A stretch of 22,867 nt of DNA from NCBI RefSeq assembly GCF_003473295.1, contig NZ_QRMP01000040.1:1-22867 (forward strand). The letters run 5' to 3'. The translations under genes and the position numbers were made by a program. The notes below the pieces were generated by a model, which was not told where the DNA came from, did no database searches, and saw only the letters and a program-made list of their open reading frames with translations. This DNA is from Parabacteroides sp. AM08-6. Its GTDB lineage: Bacteria > Bacteroidota > Bacteroidia > Bacteroidales > Tannerellaceae. Below, piece after piece: positions 5,294 through 12,754 of this stretch (within the stretch, counting starts at the first letter, position 1; each line of letters starts with the position of its first letter).

Positions 5294-5958
5294 CCTTGCT
5301 TGAGAGAACATATAGGACGATAGACCTCGTTAGAGTAAAATCTAATGAGGCTATCGTTTTTTGTTCTTTGGGTAAGGATAGCCTTGTGTTGCTGGATCTG
5401 ATCTATCCGAAGTTTGATCGAGTTGTATGTGTATTCATGTACTTTGTTGAAGGATTAGAGCATATTGAAAGATATATCAAGTGGGTAAAATCCAAATACC
5501 CGAAAGTTGAGTTTATCCAGGTGCCACATTGGAATCTTACTTATATTCTCCGATCCGGTATGTATTGTGTACCCAATCCGAAGATAAAGCTCTTGAAGCT
5601 GGCAGATGTTGATTTAGCCATGCGGTTAAGATTTGGCATCGACTTCGTTTTTTATGGCATGAAGAAGGCTGATAGCATGAACCGCCGGTTAATGTTGAAT
5701 ACCTATCCAGATTATGAGAACGCAGGGAAGGTTTATCCTTTGGCCGATTGGACGCAAAGAGATGTTCTTACTTACATGAGACAGAAAGGACTTCCCGAAC
5801 CGGTACGATATTCAATAAAAGCCAGTTCGGGGGTTGGGTTCAATATCGATTGTATGCTTTGGATGGAGAAGAATTACCCGCAGGACTTACAGAGAATTTA
5901 TAAAACTTTCCCAATGGCTGAAAGAGTGCTTTGGGAGTATCATAATAAACAAAATTAA
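5290..5958 (+). CDS. PAPS-reductase-like (IbrA-like) protein
   Basis: A 222-aa member of the adenine nucleotide alpha-hydrolase superfamily. The PP-loop FCSLGKDSLVLL (residues 24-35) is the SGGKDS-type nucleotide-binding motif with Leu in place of one Gly. GMKKADSMNRR (123-133) and YPLADWTQRDVLTYM (149-163) are landmarks of the PAPS reductase family. Phage members are usually not sulfate-assimilation enzymes; IbrA is a known phage-borne homologue that works with a ParB-like partner, IbrB. A ParB-like gene lies a few hundred bases downstream, so an IbrA/IbrB-type pair is likely. Substrate unknown. Confidence 0.85.
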   Translation: MTLLERTYRTIDLVRVKSNEAIVFCSLGKDSLVLLDLIYPKFDRVVCVFMYFVEGLEHIERYIKWVKSKYPKVEFIQVPHWNLTYILRSGMYCVPNPKIKLLKLADVDLAMRLRFGIDFVFYGMKKADSMNRRLMLNTYPDYENAGKVYPLADWTQRDVLTYMRQKGLPEPVRYSIKASSGVGFNIDCMLWMEKNYPQDLQRIYKTFPMAERVLWEYHNKQN

Positions 5959-5988
5959 TAGGAGGATTGCTGAGTTAGAAGAAAAAGT

Positions 5989-6210
5989 TTGAATGACATT
6001 AATGCACAAGCTGCAAGATTAAGGTCGCAGTTGCAGGGCGCAAATCGGTATGCGGATGGTAACAATAGGGCGGCAAGAATATCACAGGCTGCAATATCAT
6101 CCCGTAGAGTCAGAGGGATGGGATTGCTTGGAGCAAGAGATGCACAAGGAAGATTGCGTGACAAGACAAAGAAAGTTGGAACAGGAAGATTCGCTTTAAG
6201 CAATGGCTAG
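5989..6210 (+). CDS. Small basic Ala/Arg-rich protein, TTG start
   Basis: A 73-aa frame with an N-terminal helix (NDINAQAARLRSQLQGANRY) and a basic Gly/Arg-rich remainder ending TGRFALSNG. The only plausible start is TTG 5989; ATG does not occur until well inside. A strong AGGAGG (5961-5965 with flanking bases) lies 25 nt upstream, too far for this TTG, and directly precedes a short frame reading INRRIAELEEKV that ends at 5992. It sits between the PAPS-reductase-like and ParB-like genes. Function not recognised; possibly a virion or DNA-binding peptide. Confidence 0.5.
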   Translation: MNDINAQAARLRSQLQGANRYADGNNRAARISQAAISSRRVRGMGLLGARDAQGRLRDKTKKVGTGRFALSNG

Positions 6211-6274
6211 CATGGAATTGTCAAAGTATATAAAGAGTGAATCGGTAGAACTTAATCGTTCTGCCATTCACTAA
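6203..6274 (+). pseudogene. 5' remnant of a ParB-like gene
   Basis: A short frame begins at ATG 6203 (or 6212), reads MELSKYIKSESVELNRSAIH from 6212, and stops at TAA 6272-6274. These 20 residues align without gaps to the first 20 residues of the intact ParB-like protein that starts at 6286 (MDVSKLFQTKTIEILRSQIK), with 7 identities and many conservative changes. It therefore looks like the beginning of a second, divergent allele whose remainder is gone. ATG 6203 overlaps the stop of the preceding ORF by 8 nt, as a real start in this operon would. Confidence 0.65.
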
Positions 6275-6285
6275 AATCATATATT

Positions 6286-7026
6286 ATGGATGTAAGCAAA
6301 TTATTTCAAACAAAAACGATAGAAATTCTCCGTTCGCAAATAAAGTTTTCGGATTACAATCCGAGAGTTATTGATGAAGACGGCAAAAAACAATTAAAAC
6401 GCTCTCTTAAAAACTTCGGTGTAGCTGGAGGTATCGTTATAAATGGAGCGAATGGAAATACTGTCGTGTCCGGTCATCAGAAAATTAAAATTCTTGATGA
6501 GTGGGCAGGCTATCCAGCAAATGATTACAGATTAAAAGTAGAGGTTGCTGATTATACGCAAAAAAAAGAAAAGGAAGCGAATATTGCTTTTAACAATCCC
6601 AATATAGGGGGAAAATGGGATTTCGATGCTCTTGCCCGAATTGTTCCCGATATTGATTGGAAAGACGCAGGATTGACCGATGCCGACCTGAACATGATTG
6701 GCGTCGATTACCTATTACAGACCGAAGAGGAAAGCTCTATCGCTGATGCTCTGTCTGATATGATGTCACCTGTGACCGAACAGAAAGAAGCCGAGAAAGC
6801 CGCCAAGCAATTAGAGCGTGCAGAGAAGGTTGCCCACATGAAAGAAGTCAAGCAACAAGTTAAGGAGAGCGCACAGAAGACAGCCGAGGATATGGATGCC
6901 TATGTGGTGTTGTCTTTTGATACCTATGAAGCGAAAGCTGCTTTCATGGCAAGATTTGGGTATGATCCGGATATGAAGTTTATCAAAGGCGAACTGTTTG
7001 ACGAAATGATTGAAAGGGTAGATTGA
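6286..7026 (+). CDS. ParB/sulfiredoxin-like (IbrB-like) protein
   Basis: A 246-aa protein with an N-terminal ParB-like domain (about 5-125). FSDYNPRVI at 21-29 and VVSGHQKIKIL at 60-70 are the classic motifs, with GHQK replacing the GERR/GHRR nucleotide-binding box. A charged coiled-coil (about 165-205) follows, then a C-terminal domain containing VVLSFDTYEAKAAFMARFGY. Phage ParB-like proteins next to PAPS-reductase homologues resemble IbrB, which with IbrA affects gene expression in E. coli; nuclease or DNA-modification roles have also been proposed for such pairs. It starts from ATTATG, 11 nt after a remnant of a related gene. Confidence 0.85.
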   Translation: MDVSKLFQTKTIEILRSQIKFSDYNPRVIDEDGKKQLKRSLKNFGVAGGIVINGANGNTVVSGHQKIKILDEWAGYPANDYRLKVEVADYTQKKEKEANIAFNNPNIGGKWDFDALARIVPDIDWKDAGLTDADLNMIGVDYLLQTEEESSIADALSDMMSPVTEQKEAEKAAKQLERAEKVAHMKEVKQQVKESAQKTAEDMDAYVVLSFDTYEAKAAFMARFGYDPDMKFIKGELFDEMIERVD

Positions 7027-7027
7027 T

Positions 7028-7246
7028 ATGGCAGTAAAGTTCAAACATAAAGAAACCGGATTGTTCTTCTGTAAAGCGAAAGGATTATCCACTGATAAAT
7101 CATACGGAGAATATAAAAGCCGTGAGCGTTTCTTGAATCGTCATTTATCTAAGCGTGGGCGCATTTATGAATCCGCTACTGAAAAGCAAAAAGTAGATTG
7201 GATTGGCAAAACGTATGCAGATGAATTTGAAATAGTGGAGGTGTGA
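7028..7246 (+). CDS. Small hypothetical protein before terminase, 72 aa
   Basis: Not recognised. It begins MAVKFKHKETGLFFCKAKG and is basic with aromatic residues, consistent with a small beta-rich fold. It starts 1 nt after the ParB-like gene's stop and its last codons (GTG GAG GTG TGA) provide the Shine-Dalgarno for the terminase small subunit, so the three genes are translated from one message. Confidence 0.7.
   Translation: MAVKFKHKETGLFFCKAKGLSTDKSYGEYKSRERFLNRHLSKRGRIYESATEKQKVDWIGKTYADEFEIVEV
7237..7243 (+). promoter_or_regulatory. Strong ribosome binding site for terminase small subunit
   Basis: GGAGGTG ends 4 nt before the ATG at 7248 and overlaps the end of the upstream gene. Such a strong Shine-Dalgarno is rare in this window and also precedes the capsid gene (12755) and the next gene (13887). 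Confidence 0.7.
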
Positions 7247-7247
7247 T

Positions 7248-7763
7248 ATGGCAAAAAGTGAATCTCAAAATACAAAAGGTAAAGGAGGAAGAAAGCCTAA
7301 GTTTGATTACACAAGCGAGGACTTTCTTTCTCTCGTAGAATCGTATGCCAAAAAGGGATTCACGGATAAGGAAATTGCTCATGCTATTGGATTGTCACCG
7401 CAAAAGTTTAGTGAGAAGAAGAGCGCATACAGTGAATTAAGTGATGTCCTTTCACGCGCGCGTTGTGCGATAAACTCTCTTGTCCGGGCTAAATTCCTTG
7501 CTATGGCGCTTGGTGGTGTGAAAACAAAGAGTACCACTATTCGGAAAATTAAGGATAAGGACGGCAATCTGACAGGTGAAGAAGAGGTTCAAACTGTAGA
7601 AGGTGAACTGGCTCCCAATTTAAGTGCTCAAATGACTTGGCTCTATCATTATGATGAAGAGTGGAGAAAGGTTGAGCGCAAACAGGATGAAGATGCCGAC
7701 ATTCCTACAGACATAAACCACGGTATCAGTATTGATTCATGGATTAAAGATAAGCTGAAATGA
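7248..7763 (+). CDS. Terminase small subunit
   Basis: A 171-aa protein with a basic start (KGKGGRKPKFDYTSEDF) and a helix-turn-helix around 36-70 (KKGFTDKEIAHAIGLSPQKF) that would recognise the packaging site. The central region carries the SRARCAINSLVRAKFLAMALGG helix typical of phage small terminases, and the C-terminus (IDSWIKDKLK) may bind the large subunit. The next gene begins 4 nt before its stop as ATGA. Length and position directly before the large terminase support the call. Confidence 0.85.
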   Translation: MAKSESQNTKGKGGRKPKFDYTSEDFLSLVESYAKKGFTDKEIAHAIGLSPQKFSEKKSAYSELSDVLSRARCAINSLVRAKFLAMALGGVKTKSTTIRKIKDKDGNLTGEEEVQTVEGELAPNLSAQMTWLYHYDEEWRKVERKQDEDADIPTDINHGISIDSWIKDKLK

Positions 7764-9028
7764 TTACACCTCAGACGATATATCACCCCTTGTACACCGA
7801 TAAAGAAAAGTTTATCATCCTTATCACAGGTGGACGCGGTTCCGGCAAGTCGTTCAACGTATCAGCTTTCGTTGAACGACTGACCTTTGAAATGACAGAA
7901 GCCGAAAAGATGGTACATCAGATCCTTTATACCCGTTATACGATGGTCTCCGCTAATATGTCCATTATCCCAGAGATGATGGAAAAGATAGAATTAGATG
8001 GGACAACAAAGTATTTCAAGACGACCAAGACGGATATAGTCAATAAAATGACTAAAAGTCGTATTATGTTTCGGGGTATAAAAACATCCTCCGGTAATCA
8101 GACAGCAAAACTAAAGTCTATCCATGCTTTGACAACTTTTGTCTGTGACGAGGCCGAGGAATGGACAGATGAGAATAGCTTTGACAAGATTATGCTCTCC
8201 ATTCGGCAGATAGGAATCCAGAACCGGATCATGATCATAATGAATCCAACTGATTCTAATCACTTCATTTATAAAAAGTACATTGAGAATACTCATAAGC
8301 TGGTAGAGATTGACGGCGTACAGGTTCAAATCTCAACTCATCCGAATGTGCTCCACATTCATACGACCTACTTTGACAATTTGGATAACCTTTCACCGGA
8401 GTTCTTGAAAGAAGTAGAGGATATGAAGGCTAACAATCCCGAAAAGTACGCTCATGTCGTTATCGGTCGCTGGGCTGACGTTGCGGAAGGTGCAGTGTTC
8501 AAGAAGTGGGGAATTGTGAAAGAGTTCCCACAGTGGTGTAAGAAAGTGGCTCTTGCTTCTGACTGGGGATATACTAATGACCCATCAACCGGTATTCGGT
8601 GTGGGATTGTGGATAATCGATTGTATGTAGATGAGCTATTCTATGAAACTGGAATGCTAACTAACGCTATCGCTGAAAAACTAAAACCGTGGGGCTTGAA
8701 AGTATATGGTGATAGTGCAGACCCTCGTTTGATACAAGAAATCAAGAATAGGGGAGTGAATATCTATCCAGTAGATAAGTTTCCTGGTTCAATCAAGGCT
8801 GGCATTGACAAGATACATGAAATGGAACTATTCGTTACAGAACGTTCTTATCACATCATTGAAGAGCTTCGCAAATATGTCTGGGATAAAGACAAGGACG
8901 GGCATTATATCAATGAACCGGTAGACGCTTGGAATCATACGATTGACCCCATTAGGTATTATATCTTGGGGCACATCCTCGGACGAATTTTGAAGCCGAA
9001 AGATAATTCAGGAGTATTTGCACATTAA
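7760..9028 (+). CDS. terL: Terminase large subunit
   Basis: The DNA-packaging motor, 422 aa. The ATPase domain has Walker A GGRGSGKS (24-31) and Walker B FVCDEAEEW (127-135), with D130 and E131 as the metal and catalytic residues. The nuclease domain contains ASDWG (D268), YGDSAD (D318 and D321) and TIDPIRYY (D396), the expected acidic residues of the RNase H-like fold that cuts concatemeric DNA. The length is normal for the PBSX/SPP1-like large terminases. Its ATG overlaps the small-subunit stop. Confidence 0.97.
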   Translation: MITPQTIYHPLYTDKEKFIILITGGRGSGKSFNVSAFVERLTFEMTEAEKMVHQILYTRYTMVSANMSIIPEMMEKIELDGTTKYFKTTKTDIVNKMTKSRIMFRGIKTSSGNQTAKLKSIHALTTFVCDEAEEWTDENSFDKIMLSIRQIGIQNRIMIIMNPTDSNHFIYKKYIENTHKLVEIDGVQVQISTHPNVLHIHTTYFDNLDNLSPEFLKEVEDMKANNPEKYAHVVIGRWADVAEGAVFKKWGIVKEFPQWCKKVALASDWGYTNDPSTGIRCGIVDNRLYVDELFYETGMLTNAIAEKLKPWGLKVYGDSADPRLIQEIKNRGVNIYPVDKFPGSIKAGIDKIHEMELFVTERSYHIIEELRKYVWDKDKDGHYINEPVDAWNHTIDPIRYYILGHILGRILKPKDNSGVFAH

Positions 9029-9039
9029 AATATAATCAA

Positions 9040-10497
9040 ATGAAAACGATAGACGAAATTTTAGCACTCGAAGATATAGACCGTAAAATCTACTATCTGA
9101 AGAAAGGTCGGAAAACTCAGCTTCCAGACAGGGAGAAACTATATGCCGACTGGGACCCGAATAGACACGAAATCATCGTGGATAAAGAGAAGTATCCACA
9201 GATTGAAATCACAATTGAGCAGGAGAAAGAGGTATTTGACGAAAAGACCGGTAAGACTACCGTCATTCCGAAAAAAACGAAGAAGGTAGATCCTAACCGA
9301 ATCGCTCTGCCTTTGGAGCAGGATATCGTAAATATCCAGACGGCTTTCACCGTCGGTACCGAGCCGAAGATGGATTGTACCCCGGATGAATCGGAGAAAG
9401 GTATCTTTGAGGCTTTGAAACAGGTTCTAAAGAAGAACAAAATCAAGTATCAGAACCGGAAGATTGTTCGTTCTTGGCTGTCAGAGCAGGAATGTGCTGA
9501 ATATTGGTATGTAACGAAAGATGACGGCTTCTGGGCTAAACTAAAGGCGAAAGTGGCTAATCTATTCGGTAAGTCCATGCCACAATACAAACTTCGTAGT
9601 GTTCTTTGGTCTCCGTTCCGGGGCGATAAACTTTATCCGTTCTTTGATGATTCCGGTGATATGGTTGCTTTCTCCCGTGAGTACAAGAAGAAAGACCTGG
9701 ACGACCACGAAATCACCTGCTTTATGACTGTGACGAAAGATGTAGTCTTTCAGTGGGAGTTAGACAAAGGTTGGGAGATGGTATCCGCTTTCAAGCATGG
9801 CTTTAAGAAACTGCCTGTAATATATAGCTACCGGCCGGAAGCATATTGTGAGAAGATAAAGACTATTCGTGTTCGATTGGAGAAACTTTTGTCCAGCTAC
9901 GCCGACTGTATCGACTATCATTTCTTCCCGATACTGAAACTGATAGGTGATGTAGAAAAACTTTCTGGCGAGTTTAGAAATAGGGTTGTTCAACTTACAG
10001 AAGGAGCAGATGCAGCTTATTTGACATGGAACCAGGCAAGCGACCCTGTAAAAGTCGAATTTGAAAATCACTTCAATCAGGCATATGCACTTACCAATAC
10101 TCCCCGCATTTCATTTGAGAATTTAAAAGGTACAGGAAACGCATTATCGGGCGAAGCCTTCCGGTATGTATTCATGGGTGCACATATGGCAGTAGAAAAT
10201 ACGGCAGAGGAAATAGGTCCATTTCTACAAAGGCGTGTGAATTTCTTAATATCAGCACTCGGTTCTATTAATACCAATTTTGAGAAAGCATCAGAAACGA
10301 TTGATGTTGATGTAGAAATTGTTCCGTACATGATTGATAACGTCTCAGATAAGGTTTCTACTGCTGTCTCTGCTGTAAATGGTGGAATATGGTCCCGTAG
10401 GGAAGGTATCATATTCGCCGGAAACATGGATCGCATCGACGAAGAGCTAAAAGAGATTGAAGAAGATATGAGCCAAAAGACAGAAAAAACAAAGTAA
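9040..10497 (+). CDS. Portal protein (SPP1 gp6-like)
   Basis: This 485-aa protein directly follows the large terminase and has the features of SPP1-type portal proteins: an N-terminal charged region, a long alpha/beta wing, the AYLTWNQASDPVKVEFENHF segment near 325, and the TPRISFENLKGTGNALSGEA region near 350 that matches portal families. It would form the dodecameric DNA channel at the capsid vertex. The C-terminus is highly charged (ELKEIEEDMSQKTEKTK). An intrinsic terminator follows, so transcription of the packaging module probably ends here. Confidence 0.9.
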   Translation: MKTIDEILALEDIDRKIYYLKKGRKTQLPDREKLYADWDPNRHEIIVDKEKYPQIEITIEQEKEVFDEKTGKTTVIPKKTKKVDPNRIALPLEQDIVNIQTAFTVGTEPKMDCTPDESEKGIFEALKQVLKKNKIKYQNRKIVRSWLSEQECAEYWYVTKDDGFWAKLKAKVANLFGKSMPQYKLRSVLWSPFRGDKLYPFFDDSGDMVAFSREYKKKDLDDHEITCFMTVTKDVVFQWELDKGWEMVSAFKHGFKKLPVIYSYRPEAYCEKIKTIRVRLEKLLSSYADCIDYHFFPILKLIGDVEKLSGEFRNRVVQLTEGADAAYLTWNQASDPVKVEFENHFNQAYALTNTPRISFENLKGTGNALSGEAFRYVFMGAHMAVENTAEEIGPFLQRRVNFLISALGSINTNFEKASETIDVDVEIVPYMIDNVSDKVSTAVSAVNGGIWSRREGIIFAGNMDRIDEELKEIEEDMSQKTEKTK

Positions 10498-10538
10498 TTC
10501 TCCTACAGCAGCATAGTTGTGATAATATGATATTAATG

Positions 10539-10565
10539 AGCGGGGCTATTTAGTTCCGCTTTTTT
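10539..10565 (+). terminator. Intrinsic terminator after portal
   Basis: AGCGGGGCT (10539-10547) pairs with AGTTCCGCT (10552-10560) including two G-T pairs around an ATTT loop, followed by a run of T. It closes the packaging module and isolates the toxin-antitoxin cassette. Confidence 0.8.
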
Positions 10566-10608
10566 ATTATCTAAATTCTATTATGTAAAATAAATTCCTT
10601 ATAAAAGT

Positions 10609-10638
10609 TTTGTAATACGGAATTATTTTGTATTTTTG
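10609..10638 (+). promoter_or_regulatory. Bacteroides-type promoter of higBA
   Basis: TTTG (10609-10612) and TATTTTTG (10631-10638) match the -33 and -7 elements with an 18-bp spacer, one base shorter than usual. The start would be about 10 nt before the HigB ATG. It would let the cassette be expressed by the host polymerase in a lysogen. Confidence 0.65.
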
Positions 10639-10655
10639 TATCAAATGAAAGAGAA

Positions 10656-10955
10656 ATGAGAATAGTATCACATAAGAAGCTGAAAGATTTCTATGAAACT
10701 AAAGGTTATGAAGATTCACGCATAGCTCTTGAGCGTTGGTATGATATTGCAGAAAAGGCTGAATGGAAAAACTTATCTGATATTAAGGTTGATTTTCTTT
10801 CTGCTGATTATGTAGGCAACCAGCATTATGTTTTTAATATCAGGGGCAACAGGTATCGGTTGGTAGTTGTCGTAAAGTTTACAATGGGTTATATATTCAT
10901 CCGCTGGGTGGGTACTCATAAAGATTATAATAAAATTGATTGTTCAACCATTTAA
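10656..10955 (+). CDS. higB: HigB-family mRNA interferase toxin
   Basis: A 99-aa protein of the HigB toxin family (RelE fold). It begins MRIVSHKKLKDFYE and contains the YVFNIRGNRYRLVVVVKF strand pair and the C-terminal FIRWVGTHKDYNKID, which are hallmarks of this family of ribosome-dependent RNases. It precedes its antitoxin, the usual order for hig systems, with a 10-nt gap. The cassette lies between portal and scaffold genes with its own promoter and terminators, so it looks like an inserted accessory unit and may act in plasmid-like maintenance or in defence against other phages. Confidence 0.93.
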   Translation: MRIVSHKKLKDFYETKGYEDSRIALERWYDIAEKAEWKNLSDIKVDFLSADYVGNQHYVFNIRGNRYRLVVVVKFTMGYIFIRWVGTHKDYNKIDCSTI

Positions 10956-10965
10956 GATATAGGAT

Positions 10966-11328
10966 ATGAATAAAGTTAGTAAGGAACAATACGAATTTGC
11001 ATTGGCAAGAGTAGAAGAACTGTTGCCATTGGTTGATGGTAATACCCCCGCAAACGATAAGAATGCGGTGGAACTTACTGTAATGTCTGATATAGTGATT
11101 GCTTACGAAAAGGAGCATTATCCTATAGAAAAGCCGACTGTTGCCGAATTAATAGAATTATCTCTTGAAGAAAAAGGAATGACGCAAAGGCAACTCGCCG
11201 GTGAAATAGGAGTTAGCCCTTCACGTATTAATGATTATCTTGCAGGTCGTTCAGAACCGACTTTGAAAATAGCAAGATTACTTTGTCGTGTGCTAAACAT
11301 ACCTCCGGAAGCTATGTTAGGTTTTTAA
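10966..11328 (+). CDS. higA: HigA-family antitoxin
   Basis: A 120-aa antitoxin. The N-terminal half is a helical acidic region (residues 1-60), and the C-terminal half is an XRE helix-turn-helix, GMTQRQLAGEIGVSPSRIND (about 70-89), followed by SEPTLKIARLLCRVLNIPPE. It should neutralise HigB and bind the cassette's promoter. An intrinsic terminator follows within 25 nt. Confidence 0.93.
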   Translation: MNKVSKEQYEFALARVEELLPLVDGNTPANDKNAVELTVMSDIVIAYEKEHYPIEKPTVAELIELSLEEKGMTQRQLAGEIGVSPSRINDYLAGRSEPTLKIARLLCRVLNIPPEAMLGF

Positions 11329-11348
11329 AGAATTGTTTTTACTATTAC

Positions 11349-11380
11349 AGGCGTGATTCTTTAGGCTTCACGCCTTTTTT
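11349..11380 (+). terminator. Intrinsic terminator after higA
   Basis: AGGCGTGA (11349-11356) pairs with TCACGCCT (11368-11375) around an 11-nt loop, followed by six T. It blocks read-through from the toxin-antitoxin unit into the capsid module. Confidence 0.85.
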
Positions 11381-11398
11381 ATGCTCTTTACTTTCCTT

Positions 11399-11473
11399 TT
11401 TACGACAATAGCTCTATTGTCATGTATTCCGTATTCTGAAATTTCTTATCTATACATAACCTATCTACTTTTA
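11399..11473 (+). promoter_or_regulatory. Phage promoter-like element, copy B
   Basis: TTTAC is followed by a perfect palindrome, GACAATAG-CT-CTATTGTC (11404-11421), then CAT and, exactly 44 nt after the palindrome, TACTTTTA (11466-11473). About 50 of 75 positions match copy C in an ungapped hand alignment. It lies 19 nt after the T-run of the preceding terminator and 32 nt before the ATG of the scaffold-like gene, so it would drive the capsid and tail-tube module. No host-type TAnnTTTG is present, which suggests a phage-encoded activator or sigma-like factor. Confidence 0.65.
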
Positions 11474-11505
11474 TACCAAAGATTTTAAACGAAAATTCAT
11501 ACGGT

Positions 11506-12144
11506 ATGAAAGAAAAGATTTTAGCATTACTCAAAACCAAATTCCCTGGGGTTGATGAAGCTACTTTAATCCGGATCGCAGAAAAGAAAGCGGCCGGTGT
11601 TACGGACGAAAGCCAATTACAGACAATTGCGGATGGAGTAGGCTTCCAGGACGTGTTAAATTCCTATGGTGATTTCCGGGCTAATGGTGCAGGTGCTTCC
11701 GCAGTGGCTAACTACGAGAAGAAACATGGCTTGAAGGACGGTAAGCCAATCGAGAATCCCAATCCTAACCCAAATCCATCACCAGTTCCGCAGGATGACA
11801 TGGCAACCATCATTGCAAACGCAGTGAGTGCAGCCGTTAAGCCTCTTTCCGACAAGCTGACTCAGTTTGAAACGGAAAAAGTACAAGCTACACGCCAAGA
11901 ACAGGTTCTTGCCAAGGCTAAGGAGTACGGTATTCCCGAATCACAAGCAAAGCGTTATGCTGTTCCCGAAGATGCAGACTTGGATACTTATTTCAAGGAT
12001 GTAGCACAGGAATTGAAGAATGAAGGCTTTGCCGGTGTTATTCCTCCTGAATCAGCAGAAGCGAAGATTGAGAAAGAATCTGAATCTATTGCTAAAATGA
12101 TTGACGAGGGGACAAAAACGATTGTTGAACAAAACAAGAATTAA
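11506..12144 (+). CDS. Putative capsid scaffolding protein
   Basis: A 212-aa acidic, helical protein. An N-terminal helical domain (1-80) is linked by a Pro/Asn repeat (NPNPNPNPSPVPQ, about 84-96) to a coiled-coil region (about 100-150) and an acidic helical tail ending IDEGTKTIVEQNKN. Position between portal and capsid, strong charge and coiled-coil content are those of a phage scaffold that guides procapsid assembly. It has no protease motif. The function is inferred from position and composition; I recognise no specific family. Confidence 0.7.
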   Translation: MKEKILALLKTKFPGVDEATLIRIAEKKAAGVTDESQLQTIADGVGFQDVLNSYGDFRANGAGASAVANYEKKHGLKDGKPIENPNPNPNPSPVPQDDMATIIANAVSAAVKPLSDKLTQFETEKVQATRQEQVLAKAKEYGIPESQAKRYAVPEDADLDTYFKDVAQELKNEGFAGVIPPESAEAKIEKESESIAKMIDEGTKTIVEQNKN

Positions 12145-12146
12145 TT

Positions 12147-12743
12147 ATGTCAGCAGGATTTAAGTATGATTTAGTTCCGCCTGTTGAGCAAGAGGAACGT
12201 TACGATGTCCAAACGGGCATCCGCAGACGTGGCCCATACAAGCTCGACACAACGAACTTGACGGTGGGAAGTTTCCTGCCTGTATTTACCCCGATTTATG
12301 CAGACTTGAAAAACAAGTTTGCTTATGCGGTAATCAATGTGCAAGTTGTCGAAGCCTATACCGCTGGTGATACGGCTTTGTCTATCAAGGTAGCCAAGAA
12401 CTCTTTGGCTTATAAGGGAATGTTTATCGGAAGCGGAAAGAAAGGTGCGGAAGTAGACTCTATTGACAAGTCAAACAAAGACTATGATGTCTTGACTATC
12501 AAGGCTGCTTTCGGTGAAAATATCGCTAAGGATGCGGTTCTTTTCGAAGCTACCGCAGTAGGTGGGACGAAACAGAAGTATGTTGCTAACTCTGCTTTGT
12601 ACAATCGTACCAAAGTAGAAGACGGTATCGTACTGGTATCATTACTTCGTACAGCCGCAGAAATTGAGCCTTCCAAATTGGTTATGCCGTTCTCCGAGAA
12701 CGATAAGACTAATTTGAAGGGATGGTTTGAATTTAACGAGTAA
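12147..12743 (+). CDS. Head fibre/decoration-like protein, 198 aa
   Basis: This protein begins MSAGFKYDLVPPVEQEERYD and is dominated by short beta strands, including LTIKAAFGENIAKDAVLFEA and KQKYVANSALYNRTKVEDG. These resemble the head-fibre protein family (the phi29 gp8.5 type) and capsid decoration proteins. Its place between scaffold and major capsid fits a capsid surface protein. Starts at an ATTATG, 2 nt after the scaffold gene stop. Family call moderate, structural role likely. Confidence 0.65.
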   Translation: MSAGFKYDLVPPVEQEERYDVQTGIRRRGPYKLDTTNLTVGSFLPVFTPIYADLKNKFAYAVINVQVVEAYTAGDTALSIKVAKNSLAYKGMFIGSGKKGAEVDSIDKSNKDYDVLTIKAAFGENIAKDAVLFEATAVGGTKQKYVANSALYNRTKVEDGIVLVSLLRTAAEIEPSKLVMPFSENDKTNLKGWFEFNE

Positions 12744-12751
12744 GGAGGTGA
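12742..12751 (+). promoter_or_regulatory. Strong ribosome binding site of the capsid gene
   Basis: AAGGAGGTGA is a near-perfect Shine-Dalgarno; GGAGG ends 6 nt before the ATG at 12755. It overlaps the upstream stop (TAAGGAGG). Its strength suits the most abundant virion protein. Confidence 0.8.
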
Positions 12752-12754
12752 GAT

